A stretch of DNA of 64,000 nucleotides from 2-02-FULL-55-14 sp964473365 (GTDB taxonomy: Bacteria > Bacteroidota > Ignavibacteria > UBA10030). Of this stretch, positions 51,986 through 60,550 are shown piece by piece. A program made the position numbers and the translations under genes. Location of the stretch: contig CAYYOV010000016.1 of the NCBI GenBank assembly GCA_964473365.1, positions 8,146 through 72,145 on the forward strand, given 5' to 3'. The notes under the pieces were generated by a model. That model worked only from the letters and a program-made list of their open reading frames with translations, had not been told where the DNA came from and searched no databases. Numbering within the stretch: position 1 is the stretch's first letter; every line of letters begins with the position of its first letter.

Positions 51986-52882
51986 TTGGCCTACTACCGT
52001 CCATCCTTCTTCGGCGGCTTTTCATTTATCCCGCCCGTGATCCGCATGCTGCTGCTGACGAACGCCACCGTCTTTCTGGTGATGTCGTTCCTCGGCACGT
52101 TCCGCTTCGACGGCATGCCGCTCGAATACGTCCTCAACGTCTATCTGGGGCTCATGCCGCTCGGCCACGGATTCTGGCCTTGGCAGCTGATCACGTACCA
52201 GTTCGTGCACGCGGACTTCTGGCACCTGCTCTTCAATATGGTGTTCGGTCTATGGATGTTCGGGATGGAGGTGGAGCACATCTGGGGGCCGCGCAAATTC
52301 CTCACGTTCTATCTCATGTGCGGAACGGTAGCGGGCATCGCCCAGTTGATCCTGTCGCCGATCTTCGATCCGAGTCAGGCGATCGGTCCGACAGTGGGTG
52401 CCTCCGGAGCGGTCTACGGCGTGCTCGTTGCTTTTGCCACGATGTTCCCCGACCGGCAGGTGTTCATCTACTTCCTCATCCCGGTCCGTGTGAAGTATCT
52501 CGTGATGTTCATGATCGTGTTCGGTGTCATGTCGGTGGGCAAGCCGGGGAACGTCGCCAACCTCGCACATCTCGGAGGCGCCCTGGCCGGTTACCTCTAC
52601 ATCCTTTACGACAGGCGAAGGCTGTATTCGGGTCGGCGTGGAGTGTGGAGGGATGTTGCGGAGCTCTTCAAGATGCCGGGTCGCGAGACACCTCGGAAAG
52701 AAGAGCCGCGCGCCGCCAGCGTCCATGAGCTGCGTCCCGAGCCGAAAAAACCGCCGACGGTAGACGAATCGGAGCAGCAGAAGATCGACGAGATCCTCGA
52801 CAAGATCAGCCAGAGCGGCTATCAGAGCCTGACGGAGGAGGAGAAGAAGATCCTCTTCGAGGCAAGTAAACGGATCAACTGA
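51986..52882 (+). CDS. Rhomboid-family intramembrane serine protease with DUF6576-like tail
   Basis: A 298-residue membrane protease with six helices. Catalytic dyad: S140 in VGASGAVYG and H195 in NLAHLGGALAG. The supporting motifs FVHADFWHLLFNM (HxxxN loop) and the WGPRKFLTFYLMCG segment are present. A cytoplasmic C-terminal tail (about 220-298) ends with DEILDKISQSGYQSLTEEEK, the short helical DUF6576-like domain common in rhomboids of this phylum. The start is a TTG at the edge of the heptamer repeat with no Shine-Dalgarno site, so the exact start is less certain. ispG begins 13 bases later. Confidence 0.9.
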   Translation: MAYYRPSFFGGFSFIPPVIRMLLLTNATVFLVMSFLGTFRFDGMPLEYVLNVYLGLMPLGHGFWPWQLITYQFVHADFWHLLFNMVFGLWMFGMEVEHIWGPRKFLTFYLMCGTVAGIAQLILSPIFDPSQAIGPTVGASGAVYGVLVAFATMFPDRQVFIYFLIPVRVKYLVMFMIVFGVMSVGKPGNVANLAHLGGALAGYLYILYDRRRLYSGRRGVWRDVAELFKMPGRETPRKEEPRAASVHELRPEPKKPPTVDESEQQKIDEILDKISQSGYQSLTEEEKKILFEASKRIN

Positions 52883-52895
52883 CGGCGGAGGACGG

Positions 52896-54002
52896 GTGAG
52901 CGAGCGGCATCAGACATACCGTGTGGGAGTCTTCAAGGACGGCCAGCGGCGGAAGACGCGCCAGGTGACCGTCGGGGGCGTGAAGATCGGCGGCGACGCG
53001 CCGATCTCGGTGCAAACGATGACCAAGACGAAGACGGACGACGTCGTCGGCACCGTTGCTCAGATCCAGGCCGCGGCCGAGGCCGGCGTCGACATCGTGC
53101 GGGTGACGGTGAACGATAAGGAAGCGGCCGACGCGATGGCGGAGATCGTCCGGCGATCGCCCGTTCCGATCGTGGCGGACATCCATTTCAACCATGTTTT
53201 TGCGTTGCGGGCTATCGAGGCAGGCGTTGCGAAAGTGCGCCTGAATCCCGGCAACATCGGTTCGAAAGACCGGATCAGGCAGGTCCTTACGGCGGCGAAA
53301 GACCGCGGCATTCCCATTCGCATCGGCGTCAACTCCGGTTCGCTCGAAGAGGACATCCTCGAGAAGTACGGCTATCCGACAGCAGAGGCGCTGCATGAAA
53401 GCGCCATGCGGCACGTGGCGATCTGCGACGAGTTCAACTTCAAGGACGTCGTCATCTCGGTGAAGTCGACCGACACGAAGCTCATGATCGAGGCGTACCG
53501 CCATGTGGCGGCACAAACCGACATTCCGCTGCATCTGGGGGTGACGGAGGCCGGCACGACGCGCGTCGGGACGATCAAATCGTCGGTCGGCATCGGAACG
53601 TTGCTTGCAGAAGGGATCGGCGACACGATCCGCGTTTCGTTGACAGACGATCCAGTGAAGGAAGTGGAAGTTGGGAAGGAGATCCTCCGTTCGCTCAGTC
53701 TTGCCTCGCGCAATGTCGATCTCATCGCCTGTCCAACCTGCGGGCGGCTGGAGGTCGACCTGTTCGGCATCATGGCCCAGCTCGAGGAGAAGCTCGCGCA
53801 CGTCAAGAAGCCAGTCTCGATCGCGGTCCTCGGTTGCGTCGTGAACGGCCCCGGAGAAGCGAGCGCGGCCGACATTGGCATCGCGGCCGGCAAAGGCGTT
53901 GGGATCCTGTATCGCAAGGGGGAGATGGTGAAGCGGGTAAAGGAAGAGGAAATCGTAGCGACGATCCTGGAGGAAGTGGAGAAGTTCCAGCCAAGCACTT
54001 GA
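52896..54002 (+). CDS. ispG: 4-hydroxy-3-methylbut-2-en-1-yl diphosphate synthase
   Basis: A 368-residue 4Fe-4S enzyme of the MEP isoprenoid pathway (GcpE). Seen are VGGVKIGGDAPISVQTMTKT at the N-terminus, AGVDIVRVTVND, VPIVADIHFNHVFAL, RLNPGNIG, and the cluster ligands C279 and C282 (LIACPTCGRLEVD) and C314 (VLGCVVNGPGEA), with the catalytic glutamate in NGPGE. The start is GTG. It follows the rhomboid gene closely and ends before a strong terminator. Its presence shows the non-mevalonate route, as in Chlorobiota relatives. Confidence 0.96.
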   Translation: MSERHQTYRVGVFKDGQRRKTRQVTVGGVKIGGDAPISVQTMTKTKTDDVVGTVAQIQAAAEAGVDIVRVTVNDKEAADAMAEIVRRSPVPIVADIHFNHVFALRAIEAGVAKVRLNPGNIGSKDRIRQVLTAAKDRGIPIRIGVNSGSLEEDILEKYGYPTAEALHESAMRHVAICDEFNFKDVVISVKSTDTKLMIEAYRHVAAQTDIPLHLGVTEAGTTRVGTIKSSVGIGTLLAEGIGDTIRVSLTDDPVKEVEVGKEILRSLSLASRNVDLIACPTCGRLEVDLFGIMAQLEEKLAHVKKPVSIAVLGCVVNGPGEASAADIGIAAGKGVGILYRKGEMVKRVKEEEIVATILEEVEKFQPST

Positions 54003-54072
54003 GTGAGGTACGATCAGGCCTCGGTGTAGAATGGCAGTGATCGGCCGTTAAACTCGTTGGGTTTCCTCTCCT

Positions 54073-54101
54073 GGGCCAGTCAGCATGCTGGCCCATTTTT
54101 T
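54073..54101 (+). terminator. Intrinsic terminator after ispG
   Basis: GGGCCAG pairs with CTGGCCC around TCAGCATG, followed by ATTTTTT. It lies 71 bases after the ispG stop. Confidence 0.85.
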
Positions 54102-54168
54102 CTGGTGGCTGGGGTGGTAGTTCGTTGGTTGGCAACGAGTTACCATACGTTGGCTTGCTCCGACATCC

Positions 54169-54197
54169 TTGCATCCCCCTCGTGTTTTCGGTAATTT
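54169..54197 (+). promoter_or_regulatory. Promoter of the plsY-htrA-purB operon
   Basis: TTGCAT (54169-54174), 17 bases, TAATTT (54192-54197), about 30 bases before the plsY start. Confidence 0.55.
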
Positions 54198-54227
54198 TAT
54201 TGATTCCTCTCACATCGTGGTACCCCC

Positions 54228-54851
54228 TTGACCTCCGCCCTGGCGTTGCTGATCGGATACCTCATTGGCAGTATTCCGTCGGCGTACCTTGTGGTTCGCA
54301 AGCGGACTGGCGTCGACATCCGCGCTGCCGGCAGCGGCAACGTCGGAGGCTACAACGCCGCCCAGGTCACCGGGTCGAGTTGGACTGGAGTCTTCGTAGG
54401 TCTCCTGGACGGTGCAAAAGGTGTCGTAGCCTCCTTCGGAGCGTGGTGGCTCTTTCCAGATCAGGTCATCGTTCAATATGCAGCAACGCTCGGCGCTGTC
54501 GTCGGCCATAATTATCCCGTCTGGCTGCGCTTCAAAGGGGGTCGCGGCCTTGCAACGGCCGCCGGATTGATGTTCGGCATCGGTCTCTTCTACACCTTTG
54601 CCTGGACCCTGAGCTGGGTGGTCTTCCACCGTCTTACGAAAGATATCATTCGGTCGAACGTCCTCGCGTCGCTCGTCGCACCGGTTCTGACGTGGCTGGC
54701 GCCTGCGACGGCAGTCTCCTTCCTGTTCGTTCGTCCGCAGTCTGTATCTGACTATGCATGGTTCGTCTCCATTCTTAGTGTGCTCTTCATTCTGAGTCAT
54801 GCCGGTGCGTTGCAGGATCCCAAACCAGACGCTGAGGCCTCACCATCATGA
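54228..54851 (+). CDS. plsY: Acyl-phosphate:glycerol-3-phosphate acyltransferase PlsY
   Basis: A 207-residue inner-membrane enzyme that makes lysophosphatidic acid from acyl phosphate and glycerol 3-phosphate, the first step of phospholipid synthesis. The three PlsY loops are present: IGSIPSAYLVVRKRTGVDI, AAGSGNVGGYNA and FKGGRGLATAAG, within five hydrophobic helices. The start is TTG at 54228, 30 bases after the promoter. It overlaps htrA by ATGA. plsX is not in view. Confidence 0.93.
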   Translation: MTSALALLIGYLIGSIPSAYLVVRKRTGVDIRAAGSGNVGGYNAAQVTGSSWTGVFVGLLDGAKGVVASFGAWWLFPDQVIVQYAATLGAVVGHNYPVWLRFKGGRGLATAAGLMFGIGLFYTFAWTLSWVVFHRLTKDIIRSNVLASLVAPVLTWLAPATAVSFLFVRPQSVSDYAWFVSILSVLFILSHAGALQDPKPDAEASPS

Positions 54852-56050
54852 GCAGTCCCTATCTTCGTATTGTGGTCATTCTCACGGTCCCGTTGCTTCT
54901 TGGCATCGGCATTGGCTACGCCCTGAGCTCAGGAGGTGACGCCAAGGCCACCGAGAATGCGCTGACCACCGCGGGACCTCTGGCTGACGTGACTACGCAG
55001 GCAGTTCCGTCGGCCTCGAGTGCGCAGGAGATCCAGGCGACGCGTCAGAATGCCATCACGCGCGCCGTGGCCCGCGTCAGTCCGGCCGTCGTCGGGATCA
55101 ACGTCACCGAGATCCGGCAGTTCCGCGATCCGATGTTCCGGTTCTTCGGCGACGATCCGTTCTTCCGGCAGTTCTTCGGCGACCGGACCTACCAACAAGA
55201 AGTGAAGGGGCTCGGGTCGGGCTTCTTCGTGTCGAACGATGGCTACATCGTGACGAATGATCATGTCGCGGGGAATGCGGCCCAGATCAAGGTGACGATG
55301 ACCGACGGACGCCAGCTCGACGCGGAACTGGTCGGAACCGATGCCCTCACGGACCTGAGCCTGCTGAAGGTCGAAGGGACGGGATTCCCGGCCGTCGAGT
55401 TGGGGAATTCCGATGACATCATCATCGGAGAATGGGCGATCGCGCTCGGCAACCCGTTCGGGATGTTTGAGATCAACGACAAGCCGACCGTTACCGTCGG
55501 CGTCATTTCCGCAACGGGAATGAATCTGGGGAGCATGAACAACCGGTTCTATCGCGATATGATCGAGACCGACGCAGCGATCAATGGCGGCAACAGCGGC
55601 GGACCGCTCGTGAATTCGGAAGGAAAGGTTGTCGGTGTGAATACGCTCATTTTTACCGGCGGTCAGTCAACGACCTTCGTGGGGTATGGATTCGCCATCC
55701 CGATCAACAAGGTGAAACGGGTCGTTGATGAGCTGAAACGCAAAGGGAAGGTCTCGCGGGATATCACGACGGGCCTCGACGTGCAACCCGTGGACGCTCG
55801 TATCGCCCGGTACTTCGGCCTGCGCGCGATCCAGGGTGTGATCGTCAGCGACTTGCGCGCCGGAGGTCCAGGAGAGAAGGCCGGGCTCAAGGTGGGGGAT
55901 ATCATCCTCACGGTGAACGGCGACAGAGTGAATTCGGAGCAGGATATCATCGCCATGCTGGTGGACGCCTCACCGGGCGACGTACTGAAGCTGCAGATAT
56001 TCCGCGAACGCAAGACGTTGGATCTGAACCTCAAACTGGAGCGCAGCTGA
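54848..56050 (+). CDS. htrA: DegP/HtrA-type periplasmic serine protease
   Basis: A 400-residue envelope protease. An N-terminal signal anchor (about 5-24, RIVVILTVPLLLGIGIGYAL) is followed by a trypsin-like domain with the catalytic triad H139 (TNDHVAGNA), D169 (LTDLSLLKV) and S250 (GGNSGGPLVN), then one PDZ domain (about 305-395, IQGVIVSDLRAGGPGEKAGL). A single PDZ makes it DegS/HtrA-like rather than DegP. It degrades or senses misfolded envelope proteins, by family. The start overlaps the plsY stop and purB follows by 1 base. Confidence 0.92.
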   Translation: MSSPYLRIVVILTVPLLLGIGIGYALSSGGDAKATENALTTAGPLADVTTQAVPSASSAQEIQATRQNAITRAVARVSPAVVGINVTEIRQFRDPMFRFFGDDPFFRQFFGDRTYQQEVKGLGSGFFVSNDGYIVTNDHVAGNAAQIKVTMTDGRQLDAELVGTDALTDLSLLKVEGTGFPAVELGNSDDIIIGEWAIALGNPFGMFEINDKPTVTVGVISATGMNLGSMNNRFYRDMIETDAAINGGNSGGPLVNSEGKVVGVNTLIFTGGQSTTFVGYGFAIPINKVKRVVDELKRKGKVSRDITTGLDVQPVDARIARYFGLRAIQGVIVSDLRAGGPGEKAGLKVGDIILTVNGDRVNSEQDIIAMLVDASPGDVLKLQIFRERKTLDLNLKLERS

Positions 56051-56051
56051 T

Positions 56052-57347
56052 ATGATCGCCCGGTACACGCGTCCGGCCATGGGCCGGATCTGGGAGGACG
56101 AGAATAAGTACGCGATCTGGCTCGAGATCGAGGTGTTGGCGTGTGAGGCACAAGCCTCGCTTGGGGTCATACCGAAGGAGGCAGCCGTCAACATCCGGAA
56201 GAGCGCCAAGTTCAGCGTGGCGCGGATCCTGGAGATCGAGGATGAGGTGAAGCACGACGTGATCGCCTTCCTGACGAACGTGGGGGAATACGTCGGACCG
56301 GAGTCGAGGTATATTCACCTGGGAATGACGTCGTCCGATGTGCTCGACACATCCCTGGCGGTACAAATGAAGCAGTCGGGCGAGCTGCTGCTGAAAGGCC
56401 TCAGGAGCTTGCGCGACGTCCTCGGACGGCGGGCCAAGGAATTCAAGAACACCGTGATGATCGGCCGCACGCACGGCATCCATGCCGAGCCGGTCACCTT
56501 TGGACTGAAGCTGGCGCTCTGGTATGCCGAGACGGAGCGGAATATCGTCCGGCTTGAACAGGCCCTCAGGACCATATCGGTCGGTCAGATCTCGGGTGCT
56601 GTCGGCACCTTTCAGCACCTTGATCCGGCCGTCGAGACGTATGTGTGCGAGAAGCTGGGCTTGCAGGCGGCGCCGGTCTCGACCCAGGTCCTCCAGCGCG
56701 ACCGGCATGCAGAGTACATGACGACCCTTGCGGTCGTTGCGAGCTCGCTCGAGAAGTTTGCCACTGAGATCCGGCACTTGCAGAAGACCGAGGTGCTCGA
56801 AGCCGAGGAGTATTTCTCGAAGGGGCAGAAGGGCTCATCGGCCATGCCGCACAAGCGGAACCCGATCACGTGCGAGCGCATTGCCGGATTGGCGCGTGTC
56901 GTGCGCGGCAACGCCCAAGCGGCCCTCGAGAACGTCGCATTGTGGCATGAGCGGGACATCACGCACTCGTCCGTCGAGCGGGTCATCATTCCCGACTCGT
57001 GCATTCTTGTCGATTACATGATCGCACAGTTCACGTCGGTGATGGACCAACTGCTGGTCTACCCGGAACGAATGCTGAGGAATCTGAATGCGACGAACGG
57101 CCTCGTGTTTTCGCAGGAAGTGCTTCTGGCCCTGACAAAGAAGGGAATGAAGCGGGAGGATGCGTACCGGGCTGTTCAAGAGCGCGCGATGGAGGTTTGG
57201 CGTTCGGGCAAGAACTTCCGGGAGATCATCGAGCAATCCGAGGATGTCAAGAAACACCTCACGCCGGCAGACCTGGATGAGTTGTTCGATCCAAAGCGCA
57301 GTCTAAAGCATGTGGATCTGATCTTTGAGCGGGTGGGGATCCGGTAG
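56052..57347 (+). CDS. purB: Adenylosuccinate lyase
   Basis: A 431-residue homotetrameric lyase that removes fumarate from SAICAR and from adenylosuccinate in purine synthesis. It begins MIARYTRPAMGRIWEDENKY; the active-site pieces are HLGMTSSDVLDT, MIGRTHGIHAEPVTFG (catalytic His) and the signature loop GSSAMPHKRNPI with the catalytic serine. RDITHSSVERVIIPDS follows. Length fits the bacterial class. It is the last gene of the plsY-htrA-purB group. Confidence 0.96.
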   Translation: MIARYTRPAMGRIWEDENKYAIWLEIEVLACEAQASLGVIPKEAAVNIRKSAKFSVARILEIEDEVKHDVIAFLTNVGEYVGPESRYIHLGMTSSDVLDTSLAVQMKQSGELLLKGLRSLRDVLGRRAKEFKNTVMIGRTHGIHAEPVTFGLKLALWYAETERNIVRLEQALRTISVGQISGAVGTFQHLDPAVETYVCEKLGLQAAPVSTQVLQRDRHAEYMTTLAVVASSLEKFATEIRHLQKTEVLEAEEYFSKGQKGSSAMPHKRNPITCERIAGLARVVRGNAQAALENVALWHERDITHSSVERVIIPDSCILVDYMIAQFTSVMDQLLVYPERMLRNLNATNGLVFSQEVLLALTKKGMKREDAYRAVQERAMEVWRSGKNFREIIEQSEDVKKHLTPADLDELFDPKRSLKHVDLIFERVGIR

Positions 57348-57452
57348 CGGGGAGCATGTCGCGGTGATAAGGGATCGGGTAGCAGGTATCGGGGAACGGG
57401 TATTAGTTCACAGAACATTTCGCAATTGACAATTCGCCATTCAAAACCTCTC
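57348..57452. repeat. Decayed GGGTATCGGG-type repeat and AATTGACAATT block
   Basis: After purB the + strand carries a degenerate array (GGGATCGGGTAGCAGGTATC, then GGGGAACGGGTATTAG) and then CGCAATTGACAATTCG, an imperfect palindrome that recurs upstream of the lysine 6-transaminase gene at about 59034-59049. It contains no gene. Confidence 0.5.
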
Positions 57453-58937
57453 ATGACCTCTTACAAAAACCTCATAAATGGCCGTTGGGTCGACGCGCAA
57501 TCGGGCGAGACCTTTGAGAGCCGGAATCCCGCCAACTGGAGCGAAGTTGTCTCGACGCTTCCCAAGTCCGGGGCTGCGGACGTCGACGCTGCCGTTAAGG
57601 CCGCCCGTGCGGCGTATGAAAAGTGGCGACTCGTGCCGGCGCCGGCGCGCGGAGACATCATGCGCAGGATCGGTGACCTGCTCGTGCAACAGAAGGAAGC
57701 GCTGGCCACGCTGATGACCCGTGAAATGGGAAAGGTGCTCGCAGAGACGCGGGGGGACGTGCAGGAAGGGATCGACACCGCGTACTATGCGGCCACCGAA
57801 GGACGAAGGCTCTTCGGCCACACCGTGCCGTCGGAACTCCCGAACAAGTTTGCCATGGCCATCCGCGTCCCCATCGGCGTGGCAGGCATCATCACACCAT
57901 GGAATTTCCCTCTCGCCATCCCCACGTGGAAGATGTTCCCGGCGATCCTGTCCGGCAACACCGTCGTCTTCAAGCCGGCCTCCGATACACCAGCAACGGC
58001 GGCGGCGCTCGTGCAGCTGATGCATGAGGCCGGATTGCCTGACGGCGTCGTCAATATCATCCATGGCGGCGGCGGGGCCGTCGGAAACGCCATCACCCGG
58101 CATGCCGACATCGACCTCATTTCGTTCACCGGATCGACGCTCATCGGCAAGCAGATCACGAAGGACTCTGCCGATACGCTCAAACGCGTCTCGCTCGAAC
58201 TGGGGGGCAAGAATGCCCAGATCGTGATGGACGATGCCGACCTCGACCTGGCCCTGGACGGCATTTTATGGGGCGCCTTTGGCACGACCGGCCAGCGATG
58301 CACCGCAACGAGCCGGCTCATTCTGCATGAGAAGATCTACGACAGATTCATGGATATGCTCGTGACCCGGACGAAGAAGCTGCGACTGGGAGACGGATTG
58401 AAGCCAGAGACGGAGGTCGGCCCGCTCGTGAATGAAGGCCAGCGAAAAACGGTCGAATCGTACGTCGAGATCGGTCAGCAGGAAGGGGCCAAACTGGTCG
58501 CCGGCGGCCGCGTAGCTAAAGGACCGGGGCTGGACGGCGGTTGGTTCCATGAGCCGACGATCTTCTCCGACGTGACGCCGAACATGCGTATCGCAAAGGA
58601 AGAGATCTTCGGACCTGTTCTCTCTGTGCTGCGTGTGAAGTCGCTCGAAGAGGGGATCAACGTCCTCAACGACACGATCTATGGCCTTTCTTCATCGGTC
58701 TACACGCGTGACGTCAACAAGGCCTTCGTCGCCGTTCGAGACATTAAGGCGGGCATCACCTATATCAACGTTCCGACGATCGGCGCCGAGGCCCATATGC
58801 CGTTCGGCGGCGTGAAGCAGACCGGCAACGGTCATCGTGAAGGGGGCTGGACGGTGTACGACTTCTACACCGAATGGAAGGCGGTCTACTTCGACTACAG
58901 CGGCAAGCTGCAGAGGGCGCAGATCGATAATTACTGA
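57453..58937 (+). CDS. Aldehyde dehydrogenase, probable L-aminoadipate-semialdehyde dehydrogenase
   Basis: A 494-residue NAD(P)-dependent aldehyde dehydrogenase. The ATG at 57453 gives MTSYKNLINGRWVDA; an in-frame TTG upstream lies in the repeat block. Catalytic residues are C283 (GTTGQRCTATSRLI) and E249 (LELGGKN), with PWNFPLAIPTWK and FTGSTLIGKQI for cofactor binding. The next metabolic gene, lysine 6-transaminase, makes 2-aminoadipate 6-semialdehyde, so this enzyme most likely oxidises that product to aminoadipate. The substrate call is inferred from context; betaine- or succinate-semialdehyde type activity is not excluded. Confidence 0.85.
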   Translation: MTSYKNLINGRWVDAQSGETFESRNPANWSEVVSTLPKSGAADVDAAVKAARAAYEKWRLVPAPARGDIMRRIGDLLVQQKEALATLMTREMGKVLAETRGDVQEGIDTAYYAATEGRRLFGHTVPSELPNKFAMAIRVPIGVAGIITPWNFPLAIPTWKMFPAILSGNTVVFKPASDTPATAAALVQLMHEAGLPDGVVNIIHGGGGAVGNAITRHADIDLISFTGSTLIGKQITKDSADTLKRVSLELGGKNAQIVMDDADLDLALDGILWGAFGTTGQRCTATSRLILHEKIYDRFMDMLVTRTKKLRLGDGLKPETEVGPLVNEGQRKTVESYVEIGQQEGAKLVAGGRVAKGPGLDGGWFHEPTIFSDVTPNMRIAKEEIFGPVLSVLRVKSLEEGINVLNDTIYGLSSSVYTRDVNKAFVAVRDIKAGITYINVPTIGAEAHMPFGGVKQTGNGHREGGWTVYDFYTEWKAVYFDYSGKLQRAQIDNY

Positions 58938-59060
58938 GGCCAGAGGCTAGAAGCTTGTCCCGAGCGAAGCGGCCGAAGGCCGCGGAGTCGAGGGCTCAGA
59001 GGCCAGTTGGCCGACGGCCTTTGTTGATTCGCAATTGACAATTCGAAATTCGCAATCCTC
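58938..59060. repeat. Intergenic mosaic of known-looking repeat fragments
   Basis: The stretch contains GCTTGTCCCGAGCGAAG and GTCGAGGG separated by a GC-rich palindromic insert (CGGCCGAAGGCCG), then CAGTTGGCCGACGGCC, and the block CGCAATTGACAATTCG also present before the aldehyde dehydrogenase. No gene is seen. Confidence 0.45.
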
Positions 59061-59114
59061 TATGTTTGGTCGTCCGTACATCACCTCACTTTACGAGCAT
59101 CAGGAATTCTTCTG
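59061..59114 (+). CDS. Possible 17-residue leader peptide upstream of lysine 6-transaminase
   Basis: A short frame MFGRPYITSLYEHQEFF ending in TGA. Its last codons overlap the left arm of the inverted repeat at 59101-59147. It has no lysine codons, so ordinary lysine attenuation is unlikely. It is listed because of its position; it may be chance. Confidence 0.2.
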
Positions 59115-59147
59115 AAGGTCGCCAGCGCGCGCCGTCCAGAATTCCTG
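59101..59147. promoter_or_regulatory. Inverted repeat in the lysine 6-transaminase leader
   Basis: CAGGAATTCT (59101-59110) and AGAATTCCTG (59138-59147) are perfect 10-bp arms 27 bases apart, ending 35 bases before the ATG. It could be an RNA hairpin or a double operator site. Confidence 0.4.
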
Positions 59148-59182
59148 TCCGATCGTAGAACGATGTCCAACGGAGAACGACC

Positions 59183-60550
59183 ATGCCTGTCACGACCACT
59201 GATCGTCCGACCACCACGAACCCGGTCCGGATCGACCCGAAAGAAGTCCACGCCTCCCTGAGCCGCCATATGCTGGTGGACGGGTTCGACCTTGTCGTCG
59301 ACCTGAAGCGCAGCCAGGGCACGTATCTGTACGATTCCCGCTACAACAAGAAGTACCTCGACTTCTTCACATTCTTCGCGTCCGGCTCTGTTGGCATGAA
59401 CCATCCGAAGATGCTGACGCCGGAATTCCTCGAGAAGCTCGCCTACGTCGCCGTCAACAAGCCGTCAAACTCCGACGCGTACAGCGTGGAGATGGCGGAG
59501 TTCGTCGAGACCTTCAACCGCATCGCCCGCCCCGAATATTTTCAATATGTCTTCTTCGTGGACGGCGGAGCGTTGGCCGTCGAGAATGCCATCAAGACCG
59601 CGTTCGATTGGAAGGTGCGGAAGAACTTCCAGAAGGGATTCACAGAAGAGCGCGGGCGAATGATCGTTCACTTCCGCCGGGCGTTCCATGGCCGCAGCGG
59701 ATATACGCTCTCGCTGACGAACACCGACCCGACGAAGACGAACTACTTTCCAAAGTTCAAGTGGCCTCGCATCCACAACCCGGCGGTCCGGTTCCCGTTG
59801 GATGAAACGAACCTCGCGCAGGTCAAGAAGGAAGAGGCGATGGCGCTCCAGGAGATCAAAGAGGCCATCATCAACAATCCCGACGACATCGCCGCGCTGA
59901 TCGTTGAGCCGATCCAGGCCGAAGGGGGAGACAATCACTTCCGGCCCGAGTTCCTCCAAGCCCTTCGGACGGTCTGCGATGAGAATGAGATCCTGCTCAT
60001 CTTCGACGAGGTGCAGACTGGCGTCGGGATCACGGGAAAGATGTGGGCGCATGAGCACTTCGTGAAGCCCGACCTCATGACCTTCGGCAAGAAGACGCAA
60101 GTCTGCGGCTTCATGAGCTCGACGCGCATCGATGACGTGCTCGAGAACGTCTTCCACAAGCCGAGCCGCATCAACTCGACGTTCGGCGGCAACCTCGTGG
60201 ACATGGTCCGCTTCACGCGCATCCTTGAGATCATCGAGGAAGAGCAGCTCGTGGCGAACGCGGCGACAGTCGGAGAGCATCTGTTGGACCAGCTGCGAAG
60301 CCTCGAAGCGGAATTCCCGGGGCTCGTGTCGAACACGCGCGGACGCGGTCTCTTCTGTGCCATGGACCTCGACACAGCACAAAACCGAGACCAACTGCGG
60401 ACCAAAGCATACGAAGAGGGGCTCATCCTCATCGGCTGTGGCGATCACAGCATCCGTTTCCGTCCGCCCTTGACCATCTCCAAGGCAGAGGTGGACGAGG
60501 GATTCGTCATCATCCGCAGCGCGTTGCGCGAGATCAGCAAAGGCGAGTGA
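59183..60550 (+). CDS. lat: L-lysine 6-transaminase
   Basis: A 455-residue class III PLP aminotransferase that moves the epsilon-amino group of lysine to 2-oxoglutarate, giving aminoadipate semialdehyde. The LAT subgroup is recognised by MLVDGFDLVVDLKRSQGTYL, FFTFFASGSVGMNHPKM, FFVDGGALAVENAIKTAFDW, RRAFHGRSGYTLSLTNTDP, IFDEVQTGVGITGKMW and the PLP-lysine region LMTFGKKTQVCGF (K303/K304), together with STFGGNLVDMVR. The neighbouring aldehyde dehydrogenase would complete oxidation to aminoadipate. nadE overlaps its stop codon. Confidence 0.93.
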   Translation: MPVTTTDRPTTTNPVRIDPKEVHASLSRHMLVDGFDLVVDLKRSQGTYLYDSRYNKKYLDFFTFFASGSVGMNHPKMLTPEFLEKLAYVAVNKPSNSDAYSVEMAEFVETFNRIARPEYFQYVFFVDGGALAVENAIKTAFDWKVRKNFQKGFTEERGRMIVHFRRAFHGRSGYTLSLTNTDPTKTNYFPKFKWPRIHNPAVRFPLDETNLAQVKKEEAMALQEIKEAIINNPDDIAALIVEPIQAEGGDNHFRPEFLQALRTVCDENEILLIFDEVQTGVGITGKMWAHEHFVKPDLMTFGKKTQVCGFMSSTRIDDVLENVFHKPSRINSTFGGNLVDMVRFTRILEIIEEEQLVANAATVGEHLLDQLRSLEAEFPGLVSNTRGRGLFCAMDLDTAQNRDQLRTKAYEEGLILIGCGDHSIRFRPPLTISKAEVDEGFVIIRSALREISKGE

